A DNA stretch of 64,000 nucleotides from an uncultured Sunxiuqinia sp. (GCF_963678245.1 NZ_OY782767.1:248001-312000); one strand, 5' to 3'. Shown: positions 25,401 through 35,016, numbered from the stretch's first letter. The notes: generated from the letters alone by a model not told the origin. Translations and numbers: made by a program.

Positions 25401-25606
25401 AATCCATAAATTTTAACAATTTAGGTCTCGCTTACTGTCTAAAAACACATTATAAATGCCACTTTTAAAACAGTAAAACGAACCAAATTAAACCAATTAA
25501 AATTAAATGAATCAGTGAGACCTGTCGAGTCTATTTAACCATAGGTCTCGATTTTGTCGCATTTTAGATGCTTTTAAAGCACTTTTTTTGATATTTATGC
25601 TAAAAA
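25401..25606. repeat. Short repeated motif TAGGTCTCG between the integrase remnant and tRNA-Arg
   Basis: TAGGTCTCG occurs at 25422-25430 and 25542-25550 in direct orientation, and an inverted GAGACC lies between them at about 25517-25522. The copies are about 120 bp apart and just upstream of the integrase start. They could be arm-type integrase binding sites or chance; no copy of the tRNA end is present in them. Confidence 0.3.
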
Positions 25607-25639
25607 AAAAGCGCTTAAGTCATTGATTTAAGCGCTTTT
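25607..25639 (-). terminator. Terminator hairpin downstream of tRNA-Arg
   Basis: AAAAGCGCTTAA (25607-25618) and TTAAGCGCTTTT (25628-25639) form a perfect 12-bp stem with a 9-nt loop, flanked by A and T runs. It lies 24 bp past the 3' end of the tRNA on the minus strand and could also act in the opposite direction. Confidence 0.8.
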
Positions 25640-25663
25640 AATGTTGTTTGGTGTTTCGCCAAG

Positions 25664-25737
<74 letters not shown>

Positions 25738-25825
25738 ATCCATAAAGCGGTTGCAAAGATATAAAAATATCAAAAAAAGCAACCACCAAAAAGCAATTTT
25801 TACTCCTTATAAAATGCAGCTTGTT

Positions 25826-26860
25826 TTAAACAAGATGAATGTTGTGTTTTCGGCACTGCTCGTACATTTCATTGGGCCAGATACTCGACTGAATTTCACC
25901 GATATGTGCTTTCCGAAGGAAATACATGCAAATACGAGACTGCCCTATTCCTCCTCCTATTGAGAGCGGAAATTCATTATTCAGCAAACGTTTGTGCCAT
26001 AGTAAGTCTTTCCGATCCTCGTTAGTCGTCAATTTTAACTGGTGAAGCAGAGCCTCCTTGTCTACTCGAATTCCCATGGAAGATATTTCGAATGAGCTCT
26101 GCAGGGTGGGGTTCCAGATAACAATATCGCCGTTTAACCCTTTGTATCCGGCTTTTGTTTCCGTCGACCAGTCATCGTAGTCAGGGGCGCGCCCATCATG
26201 CTTTTTCCCGCTAGGAAGTGAGCCTCCAATTCCGATAATAAATACGGCTCCGTATTTTTTTGCTACTTCATTTTCACGCTCCTTGGAGGTAAGTGTAGGA
26301 TACTCGGCCTCCAGGTCTTCGGCATGGATAAACGTAATTTCTTCTGGCAATATCGGCTTGATTTGAGGATAATGCTCATAGACAAAAAACTCCGTTCGCA
26401 ATAAGACAGTATAAATTTTACGGACTAGCTTTTTAAGAAAATGTAGATTCCTTTCTTCATTCGAGATCACACGTTCCCAATCCCATTGATCAACGTACAA
26501 TGAATGGATGTTGGTCAGCTCTTCATCCGGGCGAATTGCGTTCATATCGGTGTAAATTCCGTAGCCGGCCTCAACATCTAAATCTGCCAATGTCATTCGC
26601 TTCCACTTGGCCAATGAATGCACAACTTCCGCAACCTGATCATTTAATTCCTTTACGGGGAAAGTAACCGGACGCTCTATACCATTTAAATCATCATTAA
26701 TACCAGTTCCTTTCATCACAAAAAGTGGAGCTGTAATTCGACTCAACTTCAGCTCGGAAGACAGATCTTGCTGGAAAAAATCCTTCACTAACTTGATGGC
26801 CTTTTCTGTCTGTTTTAAGTCCAGATGAGACTTGTAGTTTTCTGGAAAATATAATTTCAT
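25826..26860 (-). CDS. asnA: Aspartate-ammonia ligase (asparagine synthetase A)
   Basis: I start it at 26860 (MKLYFPENYKSHLDLKQTE, 344 residues), because known Bacteroidota AsnA proteins begin in the same way; an upstream ATG would add 14 unrelated residues. The enzyme makes asparagine from aspartate, ammonia and ATP, and has a class II aminoacyl-tRNA-synthetase fold. Family motifs include TAPLFVMKGTGINDDLNG, VHSLAKWKRMTLADLDVEAG, YTDMNAIRPDEEL, HSLYVDQWDWE and the C-terminal GGGIGQSRICMYFL. It is a single-gene unit downstream of nothing related. Confidence 0.95.
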   Translation of the reverse strand: MKLYFPENYKSHLDLKQTEKAIKLVKDFFQQDLSSELKLSRITAPLFVMKGTGINDDLNGIERPVTFPVKELNDQVAEVVHSLAKWKRMTLADLDVEAGYGIYTDMNAIRPDEELTNIHSLYVDQWDWERVISNEERNLHFLKKLVRKIYTVLLRTEFFVYEHYPQIKPILPEEITFIHAEDLEAEYPTLTSKERENEVAKKYGAVFIIGIGGSLPSGKKHDGRAPDYDDWSTETKAGYKGLNGDIVIWNPTLQSSFEISSMGIRVDKEALLHQLKLTTNEDRKDLLWHKRLLNNEFPLSIGGGIGQSRICMYFLRKAHIGEIQSSIWPNEMYEQCRKHNIHLV

Positions 26861-27018
26861 ATTGTACAAATTAGAACTGTCAGTCGACAGCAACAAATTC
26901 AATTAATAATTACTTCGTGCTAAAATTAGAAAGAATCTTTCAGTTTAATAAAAAACAGACCTCTAAATTGAAAAATCGAAAGGGATATAACCTTTTCGAG
27001 ATTTACTCCCAATTCTGA

Positions 27019-27046
27019 TTGTTCATCATTAAAGTTGCTATTTTTG
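27019..27046 (+). promoter_or_regulatory. Promoter of the MFS transporter gene
   Basis: TATTTTTG (27039-27046) fits the -7 consensus TAnnTTTG, with TTG (27019-27021) 17 bases upstream. The start codon at 27054 is only 8 bases past the -7 box, so the transcript would be leaderless or nearly so. Confidence 0.55.
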
Positions 27047-27053
27047 CTGCGTC

Positions 27054-28217
27054 ATGAATCTATTTAGACATCCAAATATTGTCAATCTCTACCTGATTAA
27101 ATTCTCTAAATGGTTCAATTTGGTCATGCCTGTTGTGGTGATTTTTTATCAGGAGAATGGACTAAGTATGCAGGAAATTTTCTGGCTCAAATCTATTTAT
27201 TCGGTTGCTATTGTGGCTATGGAAATCCCATCGGGTTATCTAGCGGATGTTTGGGGACGTAAAAAGACCTTGATTCTGGGAGCACTGTTAGGAACGGCCG
27301 GATTTGCAATGTATAGTTTCTCCTTTGGATTTTGGGCTTTTGCCATGGCTGAAATAGTTTTAGGTATTGGACACAGTTTTGTCTCGGGAGCAGATACAGC
27401 AATGCTTTATGATAGCCTAAAGGCTTCAAAACAAGAGAACGAATACATGAAACAGGAAGGCTGGATTACATCGTCAGGGAACTTTGCTGAAGCTATTGCG
27501 GGAGTTAGTGGCGGGTTATTAGCCGCCCTAAGCTTAAGGATGCCCTTTTATTTTCAATTCGCTGTATCCTCAGTTGCCATTCCGGCAGCGTTTCTTTTAA
27601 GAGAACCTCAAATACATGCTAAAGCAATCGCAAAAAATTTTAGTAGCATTCTAAAAACCATTCGTCAAACTTTTCAACATCGCGAACTACGGTCTGCATT
27701 ACTGGTTTCATCATTTACCGGAACCGCGTCGTTAACCTTTGCGTGGTTTGTTCAGCCCTATTTTAAAGCGATAAATTTGCCACTTCCGCTATTTGGTACC
27801 ATGTGGACTTTACTGAACCTTTCGGTTGGGCTTTCATCCATGATATCGTATAAAGTAGAAAGCAAGCTAGGACAGCGAAAATCTCTACTATTAATTATTA
27901 TCGGATTGTCTGTTGGATATTTACTCTCAGCCTGGCAAGTCAGTCTGGCCGGATTATCAATCCTATTTTTCTTTTACCTTATTAGGGGTATTGCACATCC
28001 GATTCTTAAAAACTACATTAATGGTTATACGCAGTCCGAAGTGAGGGCTACCATCTTATCAATTAGAAATTTTGTAATCCGTATCAACTTTGCTGTGATT
28101 GGTCCGGCACTGGGGTATTTAACCGATCAGTTCAATTTATCAACCGCATTGTTTTGTGCCGGAATAAGCTATTTGATAGTTACACTAATCGTTGCACTTC
28201 CTCTTCTTCAAAAGTAA
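27054..28217 (+). CDS. Major facilitator superfamily transporter
   Basis: A 387-residue protein with about 12 hydrophobic segments. The MFS motif A-like loop SGYLADVWGRKKTLILGA lies between helices 2 and 3 at about residues 57-75, and a central hydrophilic loop is at about 180-205. The best visible fit is a drug/metabolite exporter of the DHA1 type; the substrate is not evident. The gene stands alone between asnA (divergent) and a convergent MBL hydrolase gene whose 3' end lies 14 bp away. Confidence 0.85.
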   Translation: MNLFRHPNIVNLYLIKFSKWFNLVMPVVVIFYQENGLSMQEIFWLKSIYSVAIVAMEIPSGYLADVWGRKKTLILGALLGTAGFAMYSFSFGFWAFAMAEIVLGIGHSFVSGADTAMLYDSLKASKQENEYMKQEGWITSSGNFAEAIAGVSGGLLAALSLRMPFYFQFAVSSVAIPAAFLLREPQIHAKAIAKNFSSILKTIRQTFQHRELRSALLVSSFTGTASLTFAWFVQPYFKAINLPLPLFGTMWTLLNLSVGLSSMISYKVESKLGQRKSLLLIIIGLSVGYLLSAWQVSLAGLSILFFFYLIRGIAHPILKNYINGYTQSEVRATILSIRNFVIRINFAVIGPALGYLTDQFNLSTALFCAGISYLIVTLIVALPLLQK

Positions 28218-28231
28218 CGCAGGAGAAAAAA

Positions 28232-29023
28232 TTACATACTCAGCTTTAATCCATCGTAAGCCAGATGCACATTGTCAGGTAATTGTTGTTCTACATTCTC
28301 ATGAAGTCCCATCAGGTGCGAGATATGAGTGAGGTAGGCTTGTTTCGGTTTTACTTCTTTAATCAGCTCCAACGCCTCTTTCAAATTGAAGTGGGAAATG
28401 TGCTTTTCAATTCGAAGCGCATTAACCACTAGCATATCCAAATCCTGGAGTTTTTGCTTCTCTTCGTCTTCAATTCGATTAATATCGGTGAGGTAAGCCA
28501 TTTTACCAATCCGAAACCCAAACACTGGGAGTTTATGATGGTAGCCGCGAATTGGCATTACATCAACCGAATTCACTTTGAATGGTTTGTTTTCAACCAA
28601 ATGTAGATTCATTTGCGGAATTCCGGGGTACTTATTTTTTTCGAACACATAATCGAAAACCCGTTTGATGGAATTTTGAACCCGCAGCTCTGCATAAATA
28701 TCGGTCGGATGTTTTTGCACCCAATTAAAAGCCCGGATGTCATCCAAACCAAAAATATGATCAGTATGCTCGTGGGTAATTAAGATAGCATCTAGCTTCT
28801 TCAATCCAATTCGCAACATTTGCTGTCGAAAGTCAGGCCCTGCATCAATCACAACTTTCTGGTTGTCAGCCTCAATAAAAAGCGCCGATCTCAAGCGTTT
28901 ATCTCTGGCATTAGTCGATTGGCATGTCGCACAATCACACGCCACCACCGGAACTCCCTGCGAAGTCCCTGTTCCTAAAAATTCGATTTTAAAATTCAAT
29001 GCTTTCTCCATGTATTTGGGCAA
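28232..29023 (-). CDS. MBL-fold metallo-hydrolase (PhnP-like phosphodiesterase family)
   Basis: A 263-residue metallo-beta-lactamase-fold enzyme. It opens with IEFLGTGTSQGVPVVACDC, the PhnP/RNase Z-type start with Cys residues, and has the two-metal motif THEHTDHIFGLDD near residue 82 and the late SHFN/HISH histidines. PhnP relatives cleave cyclic phosphodiesters; in Bacteroidota this orthologue's substrate is not known to me. A start at the fifth codon (29011, MEKALNFKIEF) is equally possible. It is divergent from the methylase gene. Confidence 0.85.
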   Translation of the reverse strand: MPKYMEKALNFKIEFLGTGTSQGVPVVACDCATCQSTNARDKRLRSALFIEADNQKVVIDAGPDFRQQMLRIGLKKLDAILITHEHTDHIFGLDDIRAFNWVQKHPTDIYAELRVQNSIKRVFDYVFEKNKYPGIPQMNLHLVENKPFKVNSVDVMPIRGYHHKLPVFGFRIGKMAYLTDINRIEDEEKQKLQDLDMLVVNALRIEKHISHFNLKEALELIKEVKPKQAYLTHISHLMGLHENVEQQLPDNVHLAYDGLKLSM

Positions 29024-29090
29024 AACTACAAAAAATAGATTTTCTTATGTGGGGTGTGTAAATTAATTAATTTTGAAGAAAATTTGAACT

Positions 29091-29792
29091 ATGGCAAGCT
29101 TGTACCTCATCCCAATTACTTTGGGCGATAGTGAACTCAATACCGTTATTCCTGAAAATCACAAGAGAATCATTCTTTCAATCTCTCATTTTATTGTTGA
29201 AAATATTCGTACGACACGTCGTTTTCTTAAAAAAGTGGACCGGAATATTGACATTGACTCTCTTCATTTTTACGAATTGAATAAACATACCAACAAGAAC
29301 CAACTCCACTCATACTTAGACCCCATAAAGCAAAACTTGCCGGTAGGAATTATGTCGGAAGCCGGATGCCCCGGTGTTGCCGACCCTGGAGCCGAGGTTG
29401 TACGAATTGCCCATGAACAAAGCGTCCGCGTAGTCCCACTTGTTGGGCCATCATCCATTTTATTAGCTATGATGGCCTCGGGGATGAACGGACAGAATTT
29501 TGCATTTAACGGCTATCTGCCCATCAAAAAGGGAGAAAAAGCTATGCAAATTAAGCATCTCGAAAGTAGAATTTATAGTGAAAACCAAAGCCAGCTTTTT
29601 ATTGAGGCTCCCTACCGAAATTTGCAACTACTTGATGACTTACTGCAAAACTGCCAGCCACAAACCGAGTTGTGCGTTGCCTGTGATTTAACCTTGGAAA
29701 CAGAATTCATTAAAACGCAGAGTATTTCTAACTGGAAAAAATCGAAACCAGACATCCAGAAACGACCGGCAATATTTATTTTGGGGAAATAG
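29091..29792 (+). CDS. Tetrapyrrole-methylase-fold SAM methyltransferase, RsmI-like
   Basis: A 233-residue protein of the RsmI/YraL group. Recognisable stretches are VENIRTTRRFLKKVD, VGIMSEAGCPGVADPGAEVV (the GxPxxxDPG-type loop) and VVPLVGPSSILLAMMASGM, followed by GYLPIKKGEK. RsmI 2'-O-methylates C1402 of 16S rRNA. Bacteroidota carry a shorter paralogue as well, and this one, at 233 residues, is probably that paralogue. The target is likely RNA but unproven. Confidence 0.85.
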   Translation: MASLYLIPITLGDSELNTVIPENHKRIILSISHFIVENIRTTRRFLKKVDRNIDIDSLHFYELNKHTNKNQLHSYLDPIKQNLPVGIMSEAGCPGVADPGAEVVRIAHEQSVRVVPLVGPSSILLAMMASGMNGQNFAFNGYLPIKKGEKAMQIKHLESRIYSENQSQLFIEAPYRNLQLLDDLLQNCQPQTELCVACDLTLETEFIKTQSISNWKKSKPDIQKRPAIFILGK

Positions 29793-29812
29793 GTTTTGTT
29801 TCGAACTAAGTT

Positions 29813-30874
29813 TCAACAAAAGAACAACTTAAATTCGTGTTCAAAATTTGGCGTGAAAATGCTGTTGCCTAAACTATTCTCAAGTTGCTTTTTTGTCCAA
29901 AATCGCCCCTCAGTTACTTCGTCCGAATGAAGATGGATTCCTTGAAAGTCGTTGGTGACAAAAACATAAACCAACTCGCGTTCCAAGTCCGATTCCCAAA
30001 TGTATTGTTTGACTAGTTTTGCTGAGAATTCTTTTAAACCGATCTCTTCCCAAGCTTCGCGCCTTAAGGCTGTTTGCAAGTCCTCTCCAAACGAGATATG
30101 TCCACCAACGGCAGTATCCCATTTTCCGGGTTGCACCAGCTTATCTAAGGGGCGTTTTTGTAAGTAAATATCACCTTTACGGTTCAACACATGCAGATGC
30201 ACTACGGGATGAAGTAATTTTTCGCCATTGTGACAAACCGAACGCGGAGCTTTGCCAAGTACTTTCCCCTGTTCATTTACTATAGGTAGCTGTTCTTCGG
30301 TTGAAAGCTGCTTCTGTTTTCTTTTCTGCTTTGCAAATTCAATAATAAATACCACCCCAAACAAGATATAAAACAAGCCACCACTTATAAATGCCCACGC
30401 CTCATTCGACATGTAAAATACGGCATAAAAAACCAAGGCTGTGTGTGCTAGAAAAACAAAAAACATTAGCTTTAGACTTTGTCGCATTTTACTCATCTGA
30501 ACTTCAGAGATCTCCATTCCTTTCATGTATCGGCGGCTCATCAGTTCAACTATATTAACCTTTGAAAAGGCAGATAAGGCTATAACGGCACAGAGGATAA
30601 GTTCTATCAGCGCAGGTTTTAATTTGAAAAAGATATCGTTATCCAGGAGAATTGAAATTCCTCCTAAAGCGATCAAGAGTAGCGTATCAAAAAGCACAAA
30701 CCGATCAAAGCGTTTTTCCTTCACTCGAATCCAAGTCATTTCAATTATGCCAATGATCAAGGCCGCAATTACCCCAGCTTTCGTTCCCCAAATTTCGTCA
30801 ACGGCTATAAAAGCAAATAAGGGGATAAAGCCCGGAAGTAACTTCTTTAGAAATTCAATTCGTTGGTTCTGCAT
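29813..30874 (-). CDS. Membrane protein-Nudix hydrolase fusion (IspZ/YciB-like N-terminus)
   Basis: A 353-residue protein in two parts. Residues about 1-185 contain five or six membrane segments with a septation-protein (IspZ/YciB)-like layout, ending in a basic KQKRKQKQ linker. Residues about 190-350 are a Nudix domain with a full box, GGHISFGEDLQTALRREAWE then EIGL. It resembles the IDI/YfcD type that hydrolyses nucleoside diphosphate-linked or prenyl-like diphosphates. The fusion would place the hydrolase at the inner membrane. The substrate is unknown. Confidence 0.85.
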   Translation of the reverse strand: MQNQRIEFLKKLLPGFIPLFAFIAVDEIWGTKAGVIAALIIGIIEMTWIRVKEKRFDRFVLFDTLLLIALGGISILLDNDIFFKLKPALIELILCAVIALSAFSKVNIVELMSRRYMKGMEISEVQMSKMRQSLKLMFFVFLAHTALVFYAVFYMSNEAWAFISGGLFYILFGVVFIIEFAKQKRKQKQLSTEEQLPIVNEQGKVLGKAPRSVCHNGEKLLHPVVHLHVLNRKGDIYLQKRPLDKLVQPGKWDTAVGGHISFGEDLQTALRREAWEEIGLKEFSAKLVKQYIWESDLERELVYVFVTNDFQGIHLHSDEVTEGRFWTKKQLENSLGNSIFTPNFEHEFKLFFC

Positions 30875-30912
30875 CTAAAAATAAAACCCGCAAAAGCGGG
30901 TTTCAAAATTAT

Positions 30913-31413
30913 TTAGTTTGTAGTATCACTAAGTTTATAGTGCTTATAAACCTCCACATCAAAAATCAATGTTGAAAAGCGTGGAAGTCCAGAAGATGTT
31001 GTGGCTTTATACGCTAAATTTGAAGGAATAATAAAAGTAGCCTTTCCTCCTTGCGTCATATAAGTTACTCCCTCGCTCATTCCTGTAATCACATCAGTAG
31101 AGCCTACTATAAACTCAAGAGGTTCGTAATTACCTGAAGCATCGAAAACAGTGCTGTCGATTAACATCCCGGTATAAAAAATCTTTACCCGATCACCTAC
31201 TTTTATCGAATCACCAGTCCCTTTTACTTGCTCGATATAGTACAAGCCCGACTCGGTGGGCTCTGTCGTAATCCCGTTAGTCTCAATATACTCATTGAGC
31301 CTAGCCAGTTCTTCTGCTCTTAGCTTCTCTAAATCAAGGCCATTATTTTTACATGAAACGGCTGCAACCAGCGCATAACCCAAAAGAGCAAAAAAGAAAA
31401 ACAACTTTTTCAT
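30913..31413 (-). CDS. FKBP-type peptidyl-prolyl isomerase, lipoprotein
   Basis: A 166-residue lipoprotein (lipobox AVSC, Cys21) with a C-terminal FKBP domain: VKGTGDSIKVGDRVKIFYTG, then the FDASG turn, then EGVTYMTQGGKATFIIPSNL and a closing LIFDVEVYK. It should assist folding of envelope proteins at proline bonds. It lies 110 bp downstream of a second FKBP gene with similar layout and is probably a tandem duplicate within one transcription unit. Confidence 0.9.
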   Translation of the reverse strand: MKKLFFFFALLGYALVAAVSCKNNGLDLEKLRAEELARLNEYIETNGITTEPTESGLYYIEQVKGTGDSIKVGDRVKIFYTGMLIDSTVFDASGNYEPLEFIVGSTDVITGMSEGVTYMTQGGKATFIIPSNLAYKATTSSGLPRFSTLIFDVEVYKHYKLSDTTN

Positions 31414-31523
31414 ATGATTATAATTGTTTGTTTAAAAAGGTATCATATGTAACTTGCTTGATAATAACTCCTTTGATTGAAAATTATTTATCAAGCTTGT
31501 TTCATATAAAATTCCGATCTGTT

Positions 31524-32045
31524 TTATTCGTAAATATCTTCTAATTTAATAATAAATACCAAGGTGGTGTATGGTGGAATTGATCTATCCCCACTTCCAC
31601 TTGAACCGTAAGCATAATCAGAGGGGATAATAAATACCCCTTCAGCTCCTTTGTTCAAATGCATCAACGCATCATCGAATCCAGAAATCAATTTGCCTGG
31701 AGTGAATGTAAACTTCCAAATACTATCAGCATAATTATATGCTGATGCATCAAAAAACCTTCCATTGTCAGGTCTATATCCTTGGTAGTTAACCCCAATA
31801 GAATCTCTCGTTTGAACGAAATCTCCTTCACCCTCTTTAGTAATTGAATAATAAACACCCAGGTCTGTCGTGTCTATATCATATCCTCTGTCCATCAACG
31901 TGTCTAAATACTCACCAAGCAAAGCATCTTCGCGAGCTGCAGTATAGTTAATTGGGTCTACAATCGGATCATTATCAAAGCATGAGTATACACTTACAAC
32001 AATAACAGCGAGCAATAAAAATTTTAAAAACTTCATTTTTTTCAT
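31524..32045 (-). CDS. FKBP-type peptidyl-prolyl isomerase, lipoprotein (second copy)
   Basis: About 173 residues from the ATG at 32045. A GTG at 32051 overlaps the upstream gene's stop codon and is a possible alternative start. The lipobox is VYSC. The FKBP domain runs from KEGEGDFVQTRDSIGVNYQG to LVFIIKLEDIYE, with the ISGFDDALMHLNKGAEGVF segment and IIPSDYAYGSSG forming the active-site region. It follows the DHH phosphoesterase gene almost without a gap. Confidence 0.9.
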   Translation of the reverse strand: MKKMKFLKFLLLAVIVVSVYSCFDNDPIVDPINYTAAREDALLGEYLDTLMDRGYDIDTTDLGVYYSITKEGEGDFVQTRDSIGVNYQGYRPDNGRFFDASAYNYADSIWKFTFTPGKLISGFDDALMHLNKGAEGVFIIPSDYAYGSSGSGDRSIPPYTTLVFIIKLEDIYE

Positions 32046-32047
32046 TA

Positions 32048-33082
32048 TCACGATTTTGTTTTAACTAATTTTTCCTGATAAACCGGAAGCAGTTTCCTGT
32101 ATTTATCAAGGGTTTCGGTTAATGATGCATAAACCTCCCCTCCGGCTGCGTTGCAATGTCCTCCTCCATTAAAGTTTTCTGAGGCAAACTCATTAACAGC
32201 AAATTCGCCTTTTGATCTAAAAGACGCTTTTATCATTCCATCCTTTTCTGAAAAAAGGGTGCTAAAATGGATTCCACGAATCGACAACGGATAATTCACA
32301 AAGCCTTCGCTATCTCCTTTTACAAAGTTAAATTTAGCTTGCGTTTCCTTGGTCAAATAAATAACTGCTGCATGGTATTCCGGGAAAACTTCCATACACT
32401 CGTTCAGGCAATATCCCAATAGGCGCATGCGATCTGCAGAATAATTATCAAACACCTGGCTATGAATATAATCCTGATCAATGCCAAATTTTAGCAATTC
32501 TCCTACAGTCTGAAACGTTTGCGGATCAGAAACATTGTAATCAAACGATCCGGTATCAGTCATTATGCCACAAAAAAGGCATTCGGCGGCACTCTTATTC
32601 ATGTATTGTTGAAAATCGAGCGCCCTGATAACATGAAAGACCAACTCCGCTGTTGATGAACATTCCGGGTGAGAGATAATAACATCAGCAAAATCCTGTG
32701 GATACGGATGGTGATCAATCAATACCGTTGATTTTGAATAGTTCTTTACCAGCTCTTTCATCTTTCCGGTTCTTGAAAGGTGATTGAAATCCACACAAAT
32801 TAACAGGTCTGAATTGTCCAGAAGCTGTTCGACCTTTTTAGGCTCAGAAGAATAAAAAGTAACTGATTCATGATCGTCCATCCAATTAAAAAAATCAGCA
32901 TATTTATTAACGCAAACAACATTCGCCTGTAAACCCGAGTTTTTTATGATGTGTGCCATTCCCAAAGCCGACCCGATTGCATCTCCATCAGGGTTTACAT
33001 GAGGTAAAATAACAACTCGCCGATTGGGCTCAACAATGAGCTCCTTAAAAGCGTTTATTAAATCTAATTTCAGTTCTTTCAA
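32048..33082 (-). CDS. DHH-family phosphoesterase (NrnA-like nanoRNase/pAp phosphatase)
   Basis: A 344-residue DHH/DHHA1 protein. Metal-binding motifs are HVNPDGDAIGSALG (near residue 27), ICVDFNH, TVLIDHHPYPQDF and, in the DHHA1 domain, NGGGHCNAAGG. NrnA degrades short RNA oligonucleotides and dephosphorylates pAp; Bacteroidota bifunctional members look like this. It is the first gene of a unit with the two FKBP lipoprotein genes, with stop and start codons nearly touching, and it is divergent from ndk. Confidence 0.92.
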   Translation of the reverse strand: MKELKLDLINAFKELIVEPNRRVVILPHVNPDGDAIGSALGMAHIIKNSGLQANVVCVNKYADFFNWMDDHESVTFYSSEPKKVEQLLDNSDLLICVDFNHLSRTGKMKELVKNYSKSTVLIDHHPYPQDFADVIISHPECSSTAELVFHVIRALDFQQYMNKSAAECLFCGIMTDTGSFDYNVSDPQTFQTVGELLKFGIDQDYIHSQVFDNYSADRMRLLGYCLNECMEVFPEYHAAVIYLTKETQAKFNFVKGDSEGFVNYPLSIRGIHFSTLFSEKDGMIKASFRSKGEFAVNEFASENFNGGGHCNAAGGEVYASLTETLDKYRKLLPVYQEKLVKTKS

Positions 33083-33197
33083 AATTCAAATATTTTAACC
33101 GGCTACAAATATAAAAATAATGCACCCGGTATTTAATTTTAGTTAATTAATTTTCTATTTTCGTTTGAATTATCAAACCTAACACAAATTACACAAA

Positions 33198-33623
33198 ATG
33201 GCTGGAAAACGAACTCTTACCATCATCAAACCAGGTGCCGTTGAACGAAACCTGATTGGGCCAATCCTGACAAAAGTTAATGAAGCAGGATTTGTCATCA
33301 AAGCTTTAAAATACACCAAGTTAAAAAAAGAACAAGCAGGTGCTTTTTATGCGGTGCATAAAGACAGGCCGTTCTATAAAGATTTAGTGAAATTTATGAG
33401 CTCTGCACCAATCGTAGTTGCTATTCTTGAAAAAGAAAATGCTGTTGAAGATTTCCGCGCTTTAATTGGAGCAACAGATCCTTTAGAGGCCGGAGAAGGA
33501 ACTATTCGTAAAATTTTTGCGGAATCGAAAACCCACAATGCTATTCATGGGTCAGATAGCGATGAAAATGCAATTAAGGAAAGTGATTTTTTCTTCTCCA
33601 GAATTGAACGATTTTCAATTTAA
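33198..33623 (+). CDS. ndk: Nucleoside diphosphate kinase
   Basis: A 141-residue kinase, the usual length. It has [17 protein letters not shown] at the N-terminus, the nucleotide-binding loop, and the phospho-histidine in [13 protein letters not shown]. It balances NTP pools by ping-pong phosphate transfer. The C-terminus overlaps the convergent dciA gene by 4 bp. A TATTTTCG sequence about 45 bp upstream is a near-consensus -7 box. Confidence 0.97.
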   Translation: MAGKRTLTIIKPGAVERNLIGPILTKVNEAGFVIKALKYTKLKKEQAGAFYAVHKDRPFYKDLVKFMSSAPIVVAILEKENAVEDFRALIGATDPLEAGEGTIRKIFAESKTHNAIHGSDSDENAIKESDFFFSRIERFSI

Positions 33624-33910
33624 CGAAAAATAATCTCTTTGATTATATTCTCGCCCGCTTGTTCATTCAGGCGGGCTTTTAATTGCTCTTTCATCATTAC
33701 CAACTCACTTCGTAAAGCCGGTGAGCTGGTTTTTACAAACAAGGTTCCATTGGTAATTCGGAGCGACTCGGTGTATTTTGCAATCATCGGGCCAACCACT
33801 TTTTCCCACGAAGCGATCAAGTCAACTTCTGTTAATTTTTTTCCAAGTCTGTTTTCCTTGATATAATCCTTTAATATTTCACTCAGTTTTTGTGTATTGC
33901 TCCGTCTCAT
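33620..33910 (-). CDS. DUF721/DciA-like protein
   Basis: A 96-residue protein. It shows the DciA/DUF721 pattern of an N-terminal helix followed by [40 protein letters not shown] and [13 protein letters not shown]. DciA loads or helps the replicative helicase in bacteria lacking DnaC. It overlaps recF by 4 bp in the same direction, an arrangement common in Bacteroidota, so the two are co-transcribed. Confidence 0.9.
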   Translation of the reverse strand: MRRSNTQKLSEILKDYIKENRLGKKLTEVDLIASWEKVVGPMIAKYTESLRITNGTLFVKTSSPALRSELVMMKEQLKARLNEQAGENIIKEIIFR

Positions 33911-35016
33911 TTTGTTACCTCGTTTACTGTTCCGTCGTTTACCTGAAAAATTTTAAAATCAGCCTCAATCTCCTCAATCATCTGATCTAAATGCTCCCGA
34001 TTGGTATCAGTTATAAATATCTGTCCAAAATGATCGTCTGCCACTAATTTCACAATTTGCTCTACCCGATATTTATCCAGTTTATCGAAAATATCATCTA
34101 GTAGAAGAATAGGGGTCATTCCCGATAAATCCTTGATAAAATCAAATTGCGCTAGTTTTAGAGCAACCAAGTAGGTTTTCTTTTGTCCCTGCGAACCAAT
34201 TTTTTTTATGGGATAATCTCCTAAATTGAAGAGAATATCGTCCTTATGAATTCCAACCGAAGTATATTGTAACATGCGGTCTTTGGGTATCGACTCTTTT
34301 AACAGCTCAGCAAAGTCGTGGTCGTAAAGTTTTGATTCGTGTACCATCTCAATTCGTTCTTTCCCTGAAGAAATCAACTCATAATAATGCTGAAAAATTG
34401 GCTGTAATTTTTGCAAATATTCAACCCTTTTTTCATGAATCAGTTTTCCGTAATGAACCATCTGGTCACTCCACACTTCGAGGCTTTCTTCGCTATAAAA
34501 GCGATCGGCAGTAAACTGTTTCAATAGTTTATTGCGCTGTAATAACGCTCTGTTGTAACGAATAAGATTATCAAGATAAACCTGATCGTACTGCGAAATA
34601 ATCGAATCAAGAAAACGCCTGCGTTCATCACTACCTCCTAAAATCAAATTCATATCTGATGGCGTGACAATAATTAACGGAAGCAAGCCGATATGCTCCG
34701 ATAATTTTTTGTACTCTTTCTTATTTCGTTTGAAATGTTTCTTTTGCCCCCGCTTCAAACCACAGTAAATATTTTCTTCTTTCTCCAATCGATGGTATTT
34801 CCCGTGAATAACAAAAAACTCTTCATCGTGCATAATATTCAGTCCATCAATGGAGCTGATAAAACTTTTGCAAAACGATAAATAATAAATCGCATCCATC
34901 AAATTTGTTTTTCCGGCTCCATTATTACCAATAAAACAATTCAGATTTGCAGAAAATTTCAGATCAGCTTCCCCGAAATTTTTAAAATTAACCAGCGATA
35001 GATTTTTAATATACAT
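33907..35016 (-). CDS. recF: DNA replication and repair protein RecF
   Basis: A 369-residue SMC-like ATPase. The N-terminus MYIKNLSLVNFKNFGEADLK is typical. Walker A is IGNNGAGKTNLMDAIYYLS (near residue 30), and the signature and Walker B are KKIGSQGQKKTYLVALKLAQ and PILLLDDIFDKLD. RecF loads RecA at gaps through RecOR. It is the first gene of a two-gene unit with the DciA-like gene and is divergent from a TPR-protein gene across 248 bp. Confidence 0.96.
   Translation of the reverse strand: MYIKNLSLVNFKNFGEADLKFSANLNCFIGNNGAGKTNLMDAIYYLSFCKSFISSIDGLNIMHDEEFFVIHGKYHRLEKEENIYCGLKRGQKKHFKRNKKEYKKLSEHIGLLPLIIVTPSDMNLILGGSDERRRFLDSIISQYDQVYLDNLIRYNRALLQRNKLLKQFTADRFYSEESLEVWSDQMVHYGKLIHEKRVEYLQKLQPIFQHYYELISSGKERIEMVHESKLYDHDFAELLKESIPKDRMLQYTSVGIHKDDILFNLGDYPIKKIGSQGQKKTYLVALKLAQFDFIKDLSGMTPILLLDDIFDKLDKYRVEQIVKLVADDHFGQIFITDTNREHLDQMIEEIEADFKIFQVNDGTVNEVTK

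Noticed and set aside
25422-25550. TAGGTCTCG repeats as attL/attR
   Set aside because: The repeats do not match the tRNA-Arg 3' end and are only 120 bp apart on one side of the integrase remnant.
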